Origin: Bedellia somnulentella
Taxonomy: Eukaryota; Arthropoda; Insecta; Lepidoptera; Bedelliidae
Length of the DNA stretch: 64,000 bases
Assembly (NCBI GenBank): GCA_963576735.1
Contig: OY755174.1
Coordinates: 10,354,001-10,418,000 of the forward strand
Direction of reading: 5' to 3'
Numbering within the stretch: the stretch's first letter is position 1; each line of letters starts with the position of its first letter. A program made the position numbers and the translations under genes. A model generated the notes under the pieces. That model was not told where the DNA came from. It saw only the letters and a program-made list of their open reading frames with translations, and did not search any database. Below, in pieces: positions 11,410-23,400 of this stretch.

Positions 11410-14400
11410 ATGTCCGTTCATCACGTTAATTCTACCGGACCGATCTTGATCAAATTTGGCATGAATGTAAGTTATACACCTGGCCAACATATAGGATATA
11501 ATATATCCCGGATTTCGCAAGGGTTCCCAAAGGAGCATAAAAAAAACATAACTTTTATATGGTTCCCCATATTTACACGATTAATTTTTCCATCGACCGA
11601 CTTTATCGGCCTCTTCATTAATAGTCTTTTTGGAAAAAATAAGGGTTTCATCCATTTTCATCAAAATGATTGTCCATTTAATTGTTTGTCAATAGTATGA
11701 CTACTAGATATATAGGAAGGATATCACAAATTTGAGACTTACACAAATGTCTGCGTGGCGTAGTGATATACCGTTTGGTAAACACTATGTACGAAAGACC
11801 CAGGTTCGAATCCTGGGTGGTCAAAGTCTTTTTGCGCATTTTTTTTGCTTTTGTGAAAAAAAAATTTTTCTTTTTTATTTATTAGTAATAATCCCCACAT
11901 GAGGTTTTCATGAACAAAAAGATTTAAATTAGTTAGATAGTGTTTTGATATTTTGGATGTAAACTGGATGCAAAAAATGTAGTCCACGCGGACGTAGTCG
12001 CGGGCAAAAAGCTAGTATAAAATATAATAGGCAGCTTACCGGGCGCGGGATGGTGGTGGTGCAGCGCGTGTGAAGGCGCGGGCTGGTACACGTCGCGGTG
12101 CCGCAAGTGGTAGTCGTAGCCGCCCTCTTCCACGACGCCCGAAGAGTCCGTGGTCGCGCCGCCCGCCGTCAGCGATCGACTGATAAAACATACGATTATT
12201 ACGATTATTTGTTTTATGTTGAAGTGCTTGATTATATTGTACAAAGTGGTACATAGCAACTGTTCTAAGGACACAGGAAAATTCATGTTTTTATATTTAG
12301 ACTGATTATCAACATGTATACATTATTACTATTAAGGCAGAAACAAAAAATTTAAGCAAATAAAACTAAAATAATATTTAATGGTAGTTAAATCAAATTC
12401 TCAGTAAAACATAGTAGAGTCGAGTACTTACTTTGCTAATGTATTTGTGCATACGATATATTCGACGTCATCATTGTAAGGATTTAGAAACGCGAACGCC
12501 GATGTTCTCAGCCACACCCATTCACGATTTTTAGTACGGAATCGGTACATTAGCGATATTATTTGTCCCTTTAGTTTCAGCACTGAAAAGAGATACATTT
12601 TAATGGATACATATCGATGTATTAATAGATATAAAATCAATAATTCTAAAACCACTATGAAATTTTTTGACTCTAGACATCTATATATAAACTTTTATCC
12701 TTCACAATTCTATTCCTACCTGTATGTTTATTTAAACATCTCTTAGTAAATCACATGTTCCTCATCTCACCACTACATACCCTCATATTAAGTTATTTAA
12801 GTTATCCCTCATTTGCTGCTGGTCCTCGAGATGGTAGAAGCCGTAGGACGGCGGGCGCGTGGCCCACCATATACTCTGTCTTACTTTCCTCTCGATTAAT
12901 AACGGTTGTTTCAGCGTGCGCGTGGCCCACCACCAGTTTTGGTAGTTCAGCAAGTAGATGCGAAATCTACGCCGCTCGTAAATCACAAGTTCCTCATCTC
13001 AGAACTACGTACCTTGATCGAAGTTATCCCTCATAAGCTGCTGATCCTCGGGATGGTAGAAGTCGCAGGCCAGCTTGCCGAGCAGGTCGGCGGGCGCGTG
13101 GCCCACCACTGTTTTGGTAGTTTAGCTTGTAGATGCGAACTCTACGCCGCTCGTAAATCACAAGTTCCTCATCTCAGAACTACGTACCTTGATCGAAGTT
13201 ATCCCTCATAAGCTGCTGATCCTCGGGATGGTAGAAGTCGCAGGCCAGCTTGCCGAGCAGGTCGGCGGCGCGTGGCCCACCACTGTTTTGGTAGTTTAGC
13301 TTGTAGATGCGAACTCTACGCCGCTCGTAAATCACAAGTTCCTCATCTCACAGCTACGTACCTTGATCGAAGTTATCCCTCATATGCTGCTGGTCCTCGG
13401 GATGGTAGAAGTCGTAGGCCAGCTTGCCGAGCAGGTCGGCGGGCGCGTGGCCCACCACTGTTTTGGTAGTTCAGCTAGTAGATGCGAACTCTACGCCGCT
13501 CGTAAATCACAAGTTCCTCATCTCACAGCTACGTACTTTGATCGAAGTTATCCCTCATATGCTGCTGGTCCTCGGGATGGTAGAAGTCGTAGGCCAGCTT
13601 GCCGAGCAGGTCGGCGGGCGCGTGGCCCACCACTGTTTTGGTAGTTCAGCTAGTAGATGCGAACTCTACGCCGCTCGTAAATCACAAGTTCCTCATCTCA
13701 CAGCTACGTACCTTGATCGAAGTTATCCCTCATATGCTGCTGGTCCTCGGGATGGTAGAAGTCGTAGGCCAGCTTGCCGAGCAGGTCGGCGGGCGCGTGG
13801 GCCACCACTGTTTTGGTAGTTCAGCTAGTAGATGCGAACTCTACGCCGCTCGTAAATCACAAGTTCCTCATCTCACAGCTACGTACCTTGATCGAAGTTA
13901 TCCCTCATATGCTGCTGGTCCTCGGGATGGTAGAAGTCGTAGGCCAGCTTGCCGAGCAGGTCGGCGGGCGCGTGGCCCACCACCTGCGAGGCGCGCTGGT
14001 CCGCGAACGTGAACCGCCCGTCGACTGAGTGACGGGACACGAACTCCACGCCGCCGCCGCAGCCGCCGCTTTCGGAGTTGTTCGGGGTTGACGTCACCTG
14101 GCAATGTCACACCTGTTTTACTGACTATGTCTAAATAAAACATATGTAGTTTTACGTAGGGACCCATCGCAATGACTATATCTTATACTTATCGATATCT
14201 TTCACTCCCCACCATTTACGAATCACATGAGTTTTCATTTGATCATATAACCTAACATTAGTATTTTTTTAAGGGACCTTATTTTTAATGAATTCACTTT
14301 CTGTCAGGCTTCTTTGCTTCACCCAACTTTCGCTGCCATACATAATCATACGAACAAGAACAGCATCATGCACAGCTATTCGGGCCTTTTTAGACATCCA

Positions 14401-17400
14401 TTGACTGGCCATTAGACTATTTATTGTTCAATTTACGCTTTACTTTTTGCCACTGTTATTTCACTATCTTCATAACATTTTGTATCCCTTGTGAAGAAAG
14501 ATTCCAGATATACAAACTCTTAACTGTCCCACTTTGTTACCATAAATTTCTATGACACGATACATTTTCTTCTCTTTCAAAAACAAAATGCTATGATTTT
14601 ATTTCCATTCGACTTTATTACCTTTTTCTCAAGATGCACATGCAATATTCATCATCTCTTGCAACTTTTCCGCGGATGATGCCAGTAAAAATTGATTAAC
14701 TATGTATAAAAGACATTTAAAGATGATTCCACCCATACTCAGTCAATAATAACTTAAAACTCTGTTAAACAGTCATCAATGAACAAATTGAAGCACATTG
14801 GAGAAGCTACACATCCCTGTCGGACACCACTAGAGATTTTGTATCAGCGATTACCTATTCAACATTTAAATTGGAAATCACATTGCGATGCTCTCAATAA
14901 AAAGATAAATAGATATGTTTACGCCCTGAGTCGTATTGTTAGATTGTCGTCTGAGCATGCCGGTAAGCTTGCGTACCACGGTTACGTTGGGTCACTCTTA
15001 CGATATGGCATTGTGTTATGGGGTAACTCTACCAATGTACCTTCGGTTTTTCTTGCTCAGAAAAAATGCATTAGAGCTCTCAGCCAAATAAAGGAGAAAA
15101 CGGTTTCTTGCCGACCACTTTTTAAAAAATTGAGAATTCTCCCGTTATGTTCCCTTTATATTTATGAAGCTGCTTTATTGGTTAAGAGAGATATTCATAA
15201 TTATACTCCGGCTCCCCTAAGATTTCACTCGAAACGTCTGCAGAATCTCAATAAAGATAAACTTGATGTACCTCATTATAAATTAGCCTCAAGCAGCAAA
15301 ACTATTTTTGTTTTGTCTGTTAGAATTTATAATTCAATACCTGTTAATATAAGATTGTTATGTTTTAATAAATTTAAAAAGGAATTGTTTAAATGGCTAT
15401 TAGAATATTGTTTTTATGACATGAAGGAGTTTTTCAATACAAATAATAATTAAATACCTAAACGAATTAATGTTATTGTTTCTATTATATTTTATTTGAA
15501 TTTGTTTTGTATTTAGTTGTAAGATTGACATTTTAAACTTAAGGTGACATAAAATTAATTAATTTATTTTTTTTGACTTTAATGATGTTTTTTATCATTA
15601 TTATTTGGTTATTTATGTTACTAATGTGTTATAAATGATGGAAATTAATTTGACTTGTGTTGTACTTTTGTAGGATTTATTGGTTTTTGTAGAATGTTTA
15701 ATTATATTTTTTTACCTATTTTAATTTAAAAACATTTTACAATATAAAAAAATGTCAAGACTGATGTTGTAAGCTCGGAAGAGCAAAATGTGTATGGCAC
15801 CATTAATAATATGATGTAACAACTTTGTAACCCGCATTTACAACGAATAAATGATGATTATGATTATTAATTGATCGTATGATTACTGAAGTTATTAAAA
15901 CTAAGCTATAAGCGGATTTTGAGTGTATTTTTACCGATTTGAGCGATGCTCATAGTAAAGGATAGACTATTTTATGACTCTACTTTCACAATCAAACTCC
16001 TTATCATCCAAAACACTAATTACAAAAATCTGGGTACTTTGATTACTCTACTATCTTCACAAAATATTGCTCCAAACAAGCAAAATACACACCTGTAAAC
16101 GTCCGATAGCAACCAGACAACAATGCGAGGCGTGCAACTCATCATCGACTGGACGGTCCATCTGCATACCTGGAAACAGATCTATTGTCCCACATACATA
16201 AAATTTTGTTTTCTTAAGGATAATCTAAAATTATATACATTCTAGTAGTGAGCGCGCTATCAACTGAATCGTTGGAGCATTTCGTTGTGTCACTTACACT
16301 TAACAATATTTTATGTCTATTAATTGTCATGTCACGATTCAGTTCATAACGCACTTACTGAGTACTAAATAAGTACCTGTAGGGGGCCAATTCTTGATGT
16401 ACCCAGTGCAATGCACGACGGCATAGTTGTGTCCATCCTGCGAGGGTCCCAGTGAGTTGCGAGCTCGTAATCGGCCAAGATGCGCACTTTCAGCGGAGCC
16501 ACCCACTCTCATACGGCAAATGAAACCTCGGCGAGAGCCCATCACTTGTCGCATTGAGGCTGCAATCGTTTAAAATACATTAGCTGTTTCATATTCGTCT
16601 TAAAAAGGGGATCTACTGAGTATGTTGAATACAGTTGTTGTTGTAAGACAAGGGTCGTAGTTAAATTGTTGAAATAAATTAATTTTAATAGTGATCAAAT
16701 TTTAAATATCGTATTTAATGACTAGGTTATTAACAAATCAGCAAAACATAAGTCTACAATTCAATCATGTATTTTCCAAACGAAAGACTTAGCTGACTTA
16801 TAATCAAACAGACCTACTTTGATATATTGTTAGCCTATTAACAAGTAAAAGTAGATAAATGTTAAGATTTTAGATGATACTTACATTGATGGCCTTCTTT
16901 TTTTACAGTTCCAGTTTTGAGATCCAGAATACGACCCGTATTTTGTGGTTCTTGAGTACTTAATTGTTCCCGAACCTTTTCTACGTCATCCGGGTGAACT
17001 TGATCATATAAACATGATGAATACCATTCATTCTGAAATAACACTAAGAACTTGCAATACCCACATAACATTATTTAAAGCTTACTTTATAAAGACATAA
17101 ACACATACATTATAAAACATTGATTTATAAATAGCAGTTATGTTTATAGTATGAATTTAAATCTTGAACTTACTTGGGAATAGTTGAGGACAGGAGCTAT
17201 ACTATCACTGACATAAATAATGCGACCGGTGTCGCAGCTAACTACAAACAAAAATCCGTCAGCGGCTTCTAAGATCAAATGCTTTAATTCTTGGTCCGTC
17301 AGAAATGAGGGCTTATATGTCCCGTCAGTAGAGGTATTTCCGGTTCCTATAAATTATAATATAATTAATTATGGTCATCATGAAATATTTTAGAATGATT

Positions 17401-20400
17401 ACAAATGTATGAATTAGTTATTTATAATACCTCTCAATGCTTTCATGTGTGCCACGGCCATGCGCAGGATGGTAAGTTTGTCCGGTTTCCTCGCCAGGGC
17501 CGAGCATGTTGGCACCATGTCTGATAATTCGGTTATGTACGCCGTCATCTTGTTTCGTCTGCGACGTTCGATTTCACAATGATTTTCTCGACTGCAAATA
17601 CAAATCGATTAAGAAAGAATAACTAGTCACTTATGCTTTATATTTTCAATGTGTATCATGGTGATGTTTATTTTTGCCTCCGAATTAAGTCAAGTTTAAT
17701 ACACGTTACATGCATAGCATGAGAGAAAATGGAGGAGTATTAAAACTATAGTAAACAAAACGTCTTTATCATACAACAAAATATAATTTTCTATTTCATA
17801 TGCTTCAATACTTATTTTTTTAAATAATCACAAAATGGGGTATACTTCCTAAACCAGAGCAGATAAGATAAGATTTCCTAGTCATTTTTGAATGTAGCAA
17901 GGGAAATAGTTGTGGAAAATATACTGTGATGATTGTAAAATACTAACTAACACCTTTAAAATTCCTATTCTCTTGATTGTCTCGTACGACAACTACGTAA
18001 AGAGATTCAGTATTGTTATTTCCATTCAAATTGCACTAGCTTGCAGATATGTAGCATAAATGCAAAGACATATTCTCCTATTCGGTATATCATGTCCCAT
18101 AATCCAAGATTAAAAATAGAGAGAATCAAAATCAAATTCATAAAAATTCAACACAAATTGTCCGTGTCATTAAATAAAAAATGGCTTTCTTTCATAAAGA
18201 TAAATAGTCATTGATATTGTTCTGAAAATTGGCGACGGCTATACTAAATATTACAAGTTATTTAAAATGATGGTAGATTTGTCCGCGATAAGACACGTTC
18301 CTAACATTATTATGCGCTGGATGCCAAAACAATCAAAAGGTTATGGGAAAAGTTACACCTTGATGTAAGAAAAGTAATAACAATAAACTTGTATCAGCAT
18401 GTGAAAATTATGCGTTGTGTGCAAATCGATGCGACTTATAAACGCGAAGGTTTACCTAACGTAGACCATAAAAGGATTATGTTTTTATATTTTTGTACCA
18501 TCCATTCATATTTGTATTTGAGAATAGAAGTTAACCTGTGACTCCGGCTGTAATGATTAGACATAACCTACATAAAAATCACTTTTTATTGACCAGTCAT
18601 TGCAATAGGACTAAAAAATCATTCATCAATACATTCCAACGGGTCTCGCAATCGCTTCTCTCTATACAGTTTTTTATATAATTACAAGATGTCTTGGTGT
18701 TTTATTATGGGGTCGATGAAATTTTGCATTTTCGACGGGGTCTGTGGACTGACTACTTTAGTAAACGCTCTAACGTGATCAACTACCGTGAGAATATAGT
18801 AGTCGAAGCTGTTATTATGTTACTTTGATATAATATGTAAGGAATGCCAAAATTATAGAAGTATTAAATCTGCATACAGTTCATAGGGTTTGGTTGGTTT
18901 ATTACTATAAGTCACTGCCTATCAGAAGGGCAAGCACGAGCGCTATTTTATCGACACGATAGCGGTTAGAATGAGATGGCAGTATACGATACTAAGTAAG
19001 TGCGTAAAAGATGGCTGCTTTATCCCACGCGATAACTAGTTTAAACATGGCTCGTGCTTGCCCTGCAGCTCAGCTTTACGTTTATCAAAGCATCACATGT
19101 TAGGGAAGTAGTTCTAAAAGGCAAATATTTAACACGGCAACTGAAATCCTTTTTAGGCAACTTTCTATTAAGTCACAAAAAAAAACTAACTTTGCAGTGA
19201 TTAAATATCTTAGCAACTATTAAACTATACAAGCAACAAAATGATAGGATCAAAAAACTAAAAAGCGGCTGCTACTGTAAGGTATCAAATATATAAAGCG
19301 GGATCAGTGTAAAACTGGTAAAGGTATTATAGAACCTAATGTGGCGACGAATTTTTCCGAGGGGATATAATACATTCTTCACTGGCAACTATTGGATTTC
19401 ATTATAAAAATACACATCTGGCAGCGATTTTTATGTAGCTTTAAAACTGAAAATGGGTATTATAATAATGTAACATAACATAAACGTTCACACCGTTTAT
19501 CCCCGAAGGGGTTGGCAGAGGTACCAATACTCCTGAACTCACATGGCAAGCGCCATCTAGTTTCCAGAGAAGGTACCCACGTTTTGCTTAGACAGTGTAC
19601 TCACGTGATAGGGGGCAGGCCTATCGCCGTTTTGTACGAATACACTGTCACATGACTAAGTACAACTCAGCCATGTGGGTTTCCTCACGATGTTTTCCCT
19701 CACCGTTAGCAACCATGATAAATTAACCACACATATGACTTTAGAAAAGACAAATTGGTGTAGGCCCGTCCCAGGATTGGAACTCACGCCCTTCTGTTTT
19801 TCGGGCGGGTGTTCTACCCACTGGACTATCATGTCGCTAATAATAATAATAATTATTTGGATATAAGAATATTGTTTGCAGATTCGTAAATTCTTGAAAA
19901 GGCGGCAAATGCGCTCGTGTTTCTGAGCATTGCGGAGGCTGCGGAGCGGGGGGTTGAGCGCGTTTCTAGCCAATAATGGGCAGATGCAATTAAGTTAGAG
20001 AAGGGAAACAGAGGGGGGGGGGCGAAGCGAAGTTAAAAAAAAAATAATCACCACAATTGTATTTGTGCTACGTTAGGTTAGAGTTAGCTTGTGTCCCTTG
20101 AAGCGGGGTGACGTCGACACGCTGCAGCGTGTTAGGTTAGGTTAAGTTGTAACTACATATTAAAAAAAACTAAGGTTCGTAGGTAATCATATTTTACAAA
20201 TATTTACTCAAAGTTTTAAACACTAAAAGTAAAATAATGGAAAAAACGTTCAGAATAAGTATATAAAACGCAATTTATACATACAACACAGACAGACAAG
20301 ACAGACAAGATATATACATAAATCCCAAATGCATGTATAGTGTAGGTCTCAGAGACCTGGGGATTGTAAATATTTTGTGGGCGCACAATAATGATGCTGA

Positions 20401-23400
20401 GTATTCATGATTTGAAAATGTAACAATGCTATTTTTTAAAGACCTACAAGAACACATGTTTCTGTAAACTTTGGTTTATTGGTGAATCTTACATTATACT
20501 AATAAATCTTTTTGTTTTCTAGCCTAAGTTAGCAAATATGTTTACTCACACCAGTGATCATATATTCTATCTTTTACAATGAAAAGGAAAACACTAGTTT
20601 GTAAGACTTGCTTTGGTAGCTTACAACTTTACTATGGACCAAGTCTAAATTAAACATATTGTATTTGAATAAAGTGGTTATTATTTATAAACAGCATACC
20701 TTGCAAATCTTTCTTTATCTTGAATATTATCCTCTTCCATTCTTCTATATTTACCGTCGTCTTCATCGGACCTACAACAAAAATATATAATAAATCATAG
20801 GTACATGCAGTTATAGTGTTAACACCATCATAAATAATATTTTATGTCATCATTATGTTTCACTATCTTTATAACAATAACTATGTTAAAGTGGCCAATA
20901 CATACAGTTTTCATCCAGATAAAAGGATAACTAGGAAGAAGTTAACAGAACTATAGTGTATATTTGAATTTCTGAATAATTGTTAAGGTAGAAAAAAAAT
21001 ATGCTTCGACAAATGTATAAATTAATGAAACAAAACATTTAAATAATTTGTTACACAAACCAGTAGGGGGTGAATAAAAATCATAAGATAATAAAGGAGG
21101 ATGGGCACAAATGTATGGCACCTGGTCCCAGCACCAATCAGGATGAGTGATATGTCGTTGGAAAGGTTATTTTTTGTACAATAAAAAAAATAACTAAAGC
21201 GCTTGTCCTAAATTGCTGCCGTTTTTGAGAAAGATTACTTTAAAAAAGTTTTTTTTTTTGAGATTTAATTATGACAATTTATTGCAAACTCTGACAATGT
21301 TGCTTCAGCATTGAGATGTTTTAAGTATCACATAGTTACTTAGTTGTGGTCATCCTCTACTGACATTACCATCCACTATTACAAAAACAAAACTTATTAT
21401 ATCTTTGGCTTTCTCGACATTTGCATTCTATCTGTAAAGGTAGACAAATCGGGGGTAGGGAATGCTAACACTACTTAAAAAGTGTGAAAGAAACGAAGGA
21501 AAGAATAATTTTGCACAAGAAGCTATTGACACTATTGCCCAATTGGCAGAGCAATGGGGGCATATACCATGAGGTTGTGGGTTTCAACCCCGCTGGTGTT
21601 GAAATTTTTCTTTCCTTTATTTATTAGAAATAATACCCACATGAGGTTTTCATGATCATAAAATATTCTAATAAATAAAGAATAAATAAAAGAAAGAAAA
21701 ATTTCGACACAGGCGGGGATCGAACCCGCGACCTCGGGTAAACGCCCCGACGCTCGCCGTTTACCCGAGGTCGCGGGTTCGATCCCCGCCTGTGTCGAAA
21801 TTTTTCTTTCCTTTATTTATTCTTTATTTATTAGTAATAATCCCCACATGAGGTTTTCATGAACAAAAAGATTTAAATTATAAAATATTCTAATTAAATG
21901 TATGTAATGTAAAATGAAAGTTACTGTTTAATAGTCTAAGAGCCTGCGACGGCCAGACCTTAGTTATAGTATAAAGTCTAAAAGTTTCTCTGTGTATGTC
22001 CACTATACAGGTAAGAACGATCCCAGGCTATGAAACTTGGGTCGCCCCGGCTTTGGCAGGTAACAGGTAGTAAAGGTGTGTAAAAATGTATCTCAAATTA
22101 GGTATAGCATAAAGCTTAGTTTTCATATATTTTATTAGTGGTGATCTTAGAAATCGCCTCGTCCACAGCCAGACACTTAGTACAGTTGCAACCCCCTGCC
22201 AGACACCCTTAAAGTAGGGTTAATTTTAATGATACTTTAGTTATAGTATAAAATCTGAATTTTATATATGTTATTTGGAGAACTATAAAATGATGTTTCC
22301 TCAGTGGCCAGACAATTTGTATGGTTCCTCTATATTGCCAGACACGTTAAAGGTCTATTGTAAGTGCGAGCGCGAGGGGCATATGCGTAATGGGTGCGAG
22401 TGAGATAGTGCGCTCGGTCCACGGCGATCTTTTACTGCGCATCAGCTATCTTTTATTTTACATTCTGTAATAAACAAATTTTTAGATAATTTAATGTTTT
22501 TTGACATGAATTCCTCATGTGGGGATTATTACTCATAAATAAAAGATGTTATTAAAGGAAAGAAAAATTTCGACACTGGCGGGGTTTGAACGCGCGCTGG
22601 ATGCCAACTGACACTGTAGCTCAGTTGGCAGAGCGACGGGGGCGTATACCCGAAGGTCGCGGGTTCAAACCCCGCCAGTGTCGAAATTTTTCTTTCCTTT
22701 AATAACATCTTTTATTTATGACAAATTTTTAGATTTATCAAGAAAAATTAATATTTAAAATTATTAGAGACCAAAAATTAAGTTTTAAAAAAAATATTTA
22801 GTAAAATTTTACGCAAATAAATCTTTAAATCAACAATCCAAAAATGTAATAAATTAGGTTGTAGAGTTTTATATGCTTAATTTAGATATTTAATTCAATA
22901 AAATTTTCAATATTTTGCAAACAATTTTTTATATACTATAAGGAGGGAATAATTATTGTGATAGTAAAATATTCAATGAAAAACGAGTTTAATTATAATT
23001 ATAGCAATGGTATACAAAGTAAAAGAATAATATTTTAAACATGTATTATTATTATAATGAAATTAAAAAAAATATTCAATTATATTATTCGCCCAAAAAT
23101 CCAATAAAAAGCCCCAATACCCTTAGTCACCTCTTACGACACCCCCCGTGGGTAGAAAGAGGTAGCGACATTCTAAGCCGGCATAGTGACTATAAATAAA
23201 TTACAGATAGAATACATGGACTTTCTCATCGCTGACTTTACGAGAAGTAAGTACAGAAATGAACAAATGTAATCGAATATTACATTTGTTCATTACCCCC
23301 ACCCCCTACCTTGCACCTAGCAAATAGACCTTTAATGTGTCTGGCAATATAGGGGAACCATACAAATTGTCTGGCTACAGAGGAAACATCATTTTATAGT

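Larger units (their letters stand above)
11251..12015 (+). mobile_element. Non-autonomous Helitron
   Basis: Starts TCTATACTATAATAAGACTG directly after an A and ends GCGGGCAAAAAGCTAG directly before a T: the 5'-TC...CTAG-3' ends and A|T target of Helitrons, in the form typical of butterflies and moths. A GC-rich subterminal hairpin (CGCG...CGCG, about 11988-12002) precedes the end. It has no Rep/helicase. Inside are a (TCTG)n tract and a tRNA-like module (11750-11822). It lies in a tango intron, and its 3' end is only 24 bp from the exon 12040-12179 splice donor. Confidence 0.85.

Noticed and set aside
11159..11700. Overlapping ORFs around the (TCTG)n tract, both strands
   Set aside because: They are translations of the Helitron and its microsatellite ([23 protein letters not shown]).
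12745..13886. Regular 175-bp direct repeats as a CRISPR-like array
   Set aside because: The repeats are whole exon-intron units without unique spacers, in a eukaryotic intron.
12755..14028. Plus-strand ORFs of 93-137 codons with a repeating peptide ([16 protein letters not shown]...)
   Set aside because: They are antisense translations of the PAS-B repeat array; the minus strand encodes the conserved PAS-B peptide with matching splice sites.
20070..20145. TTAGG runs as telomeric sequence
   Set aside because: Only two or three units occur (GTTAGGTTAGGTTAAG), in the middle of a tango intron.
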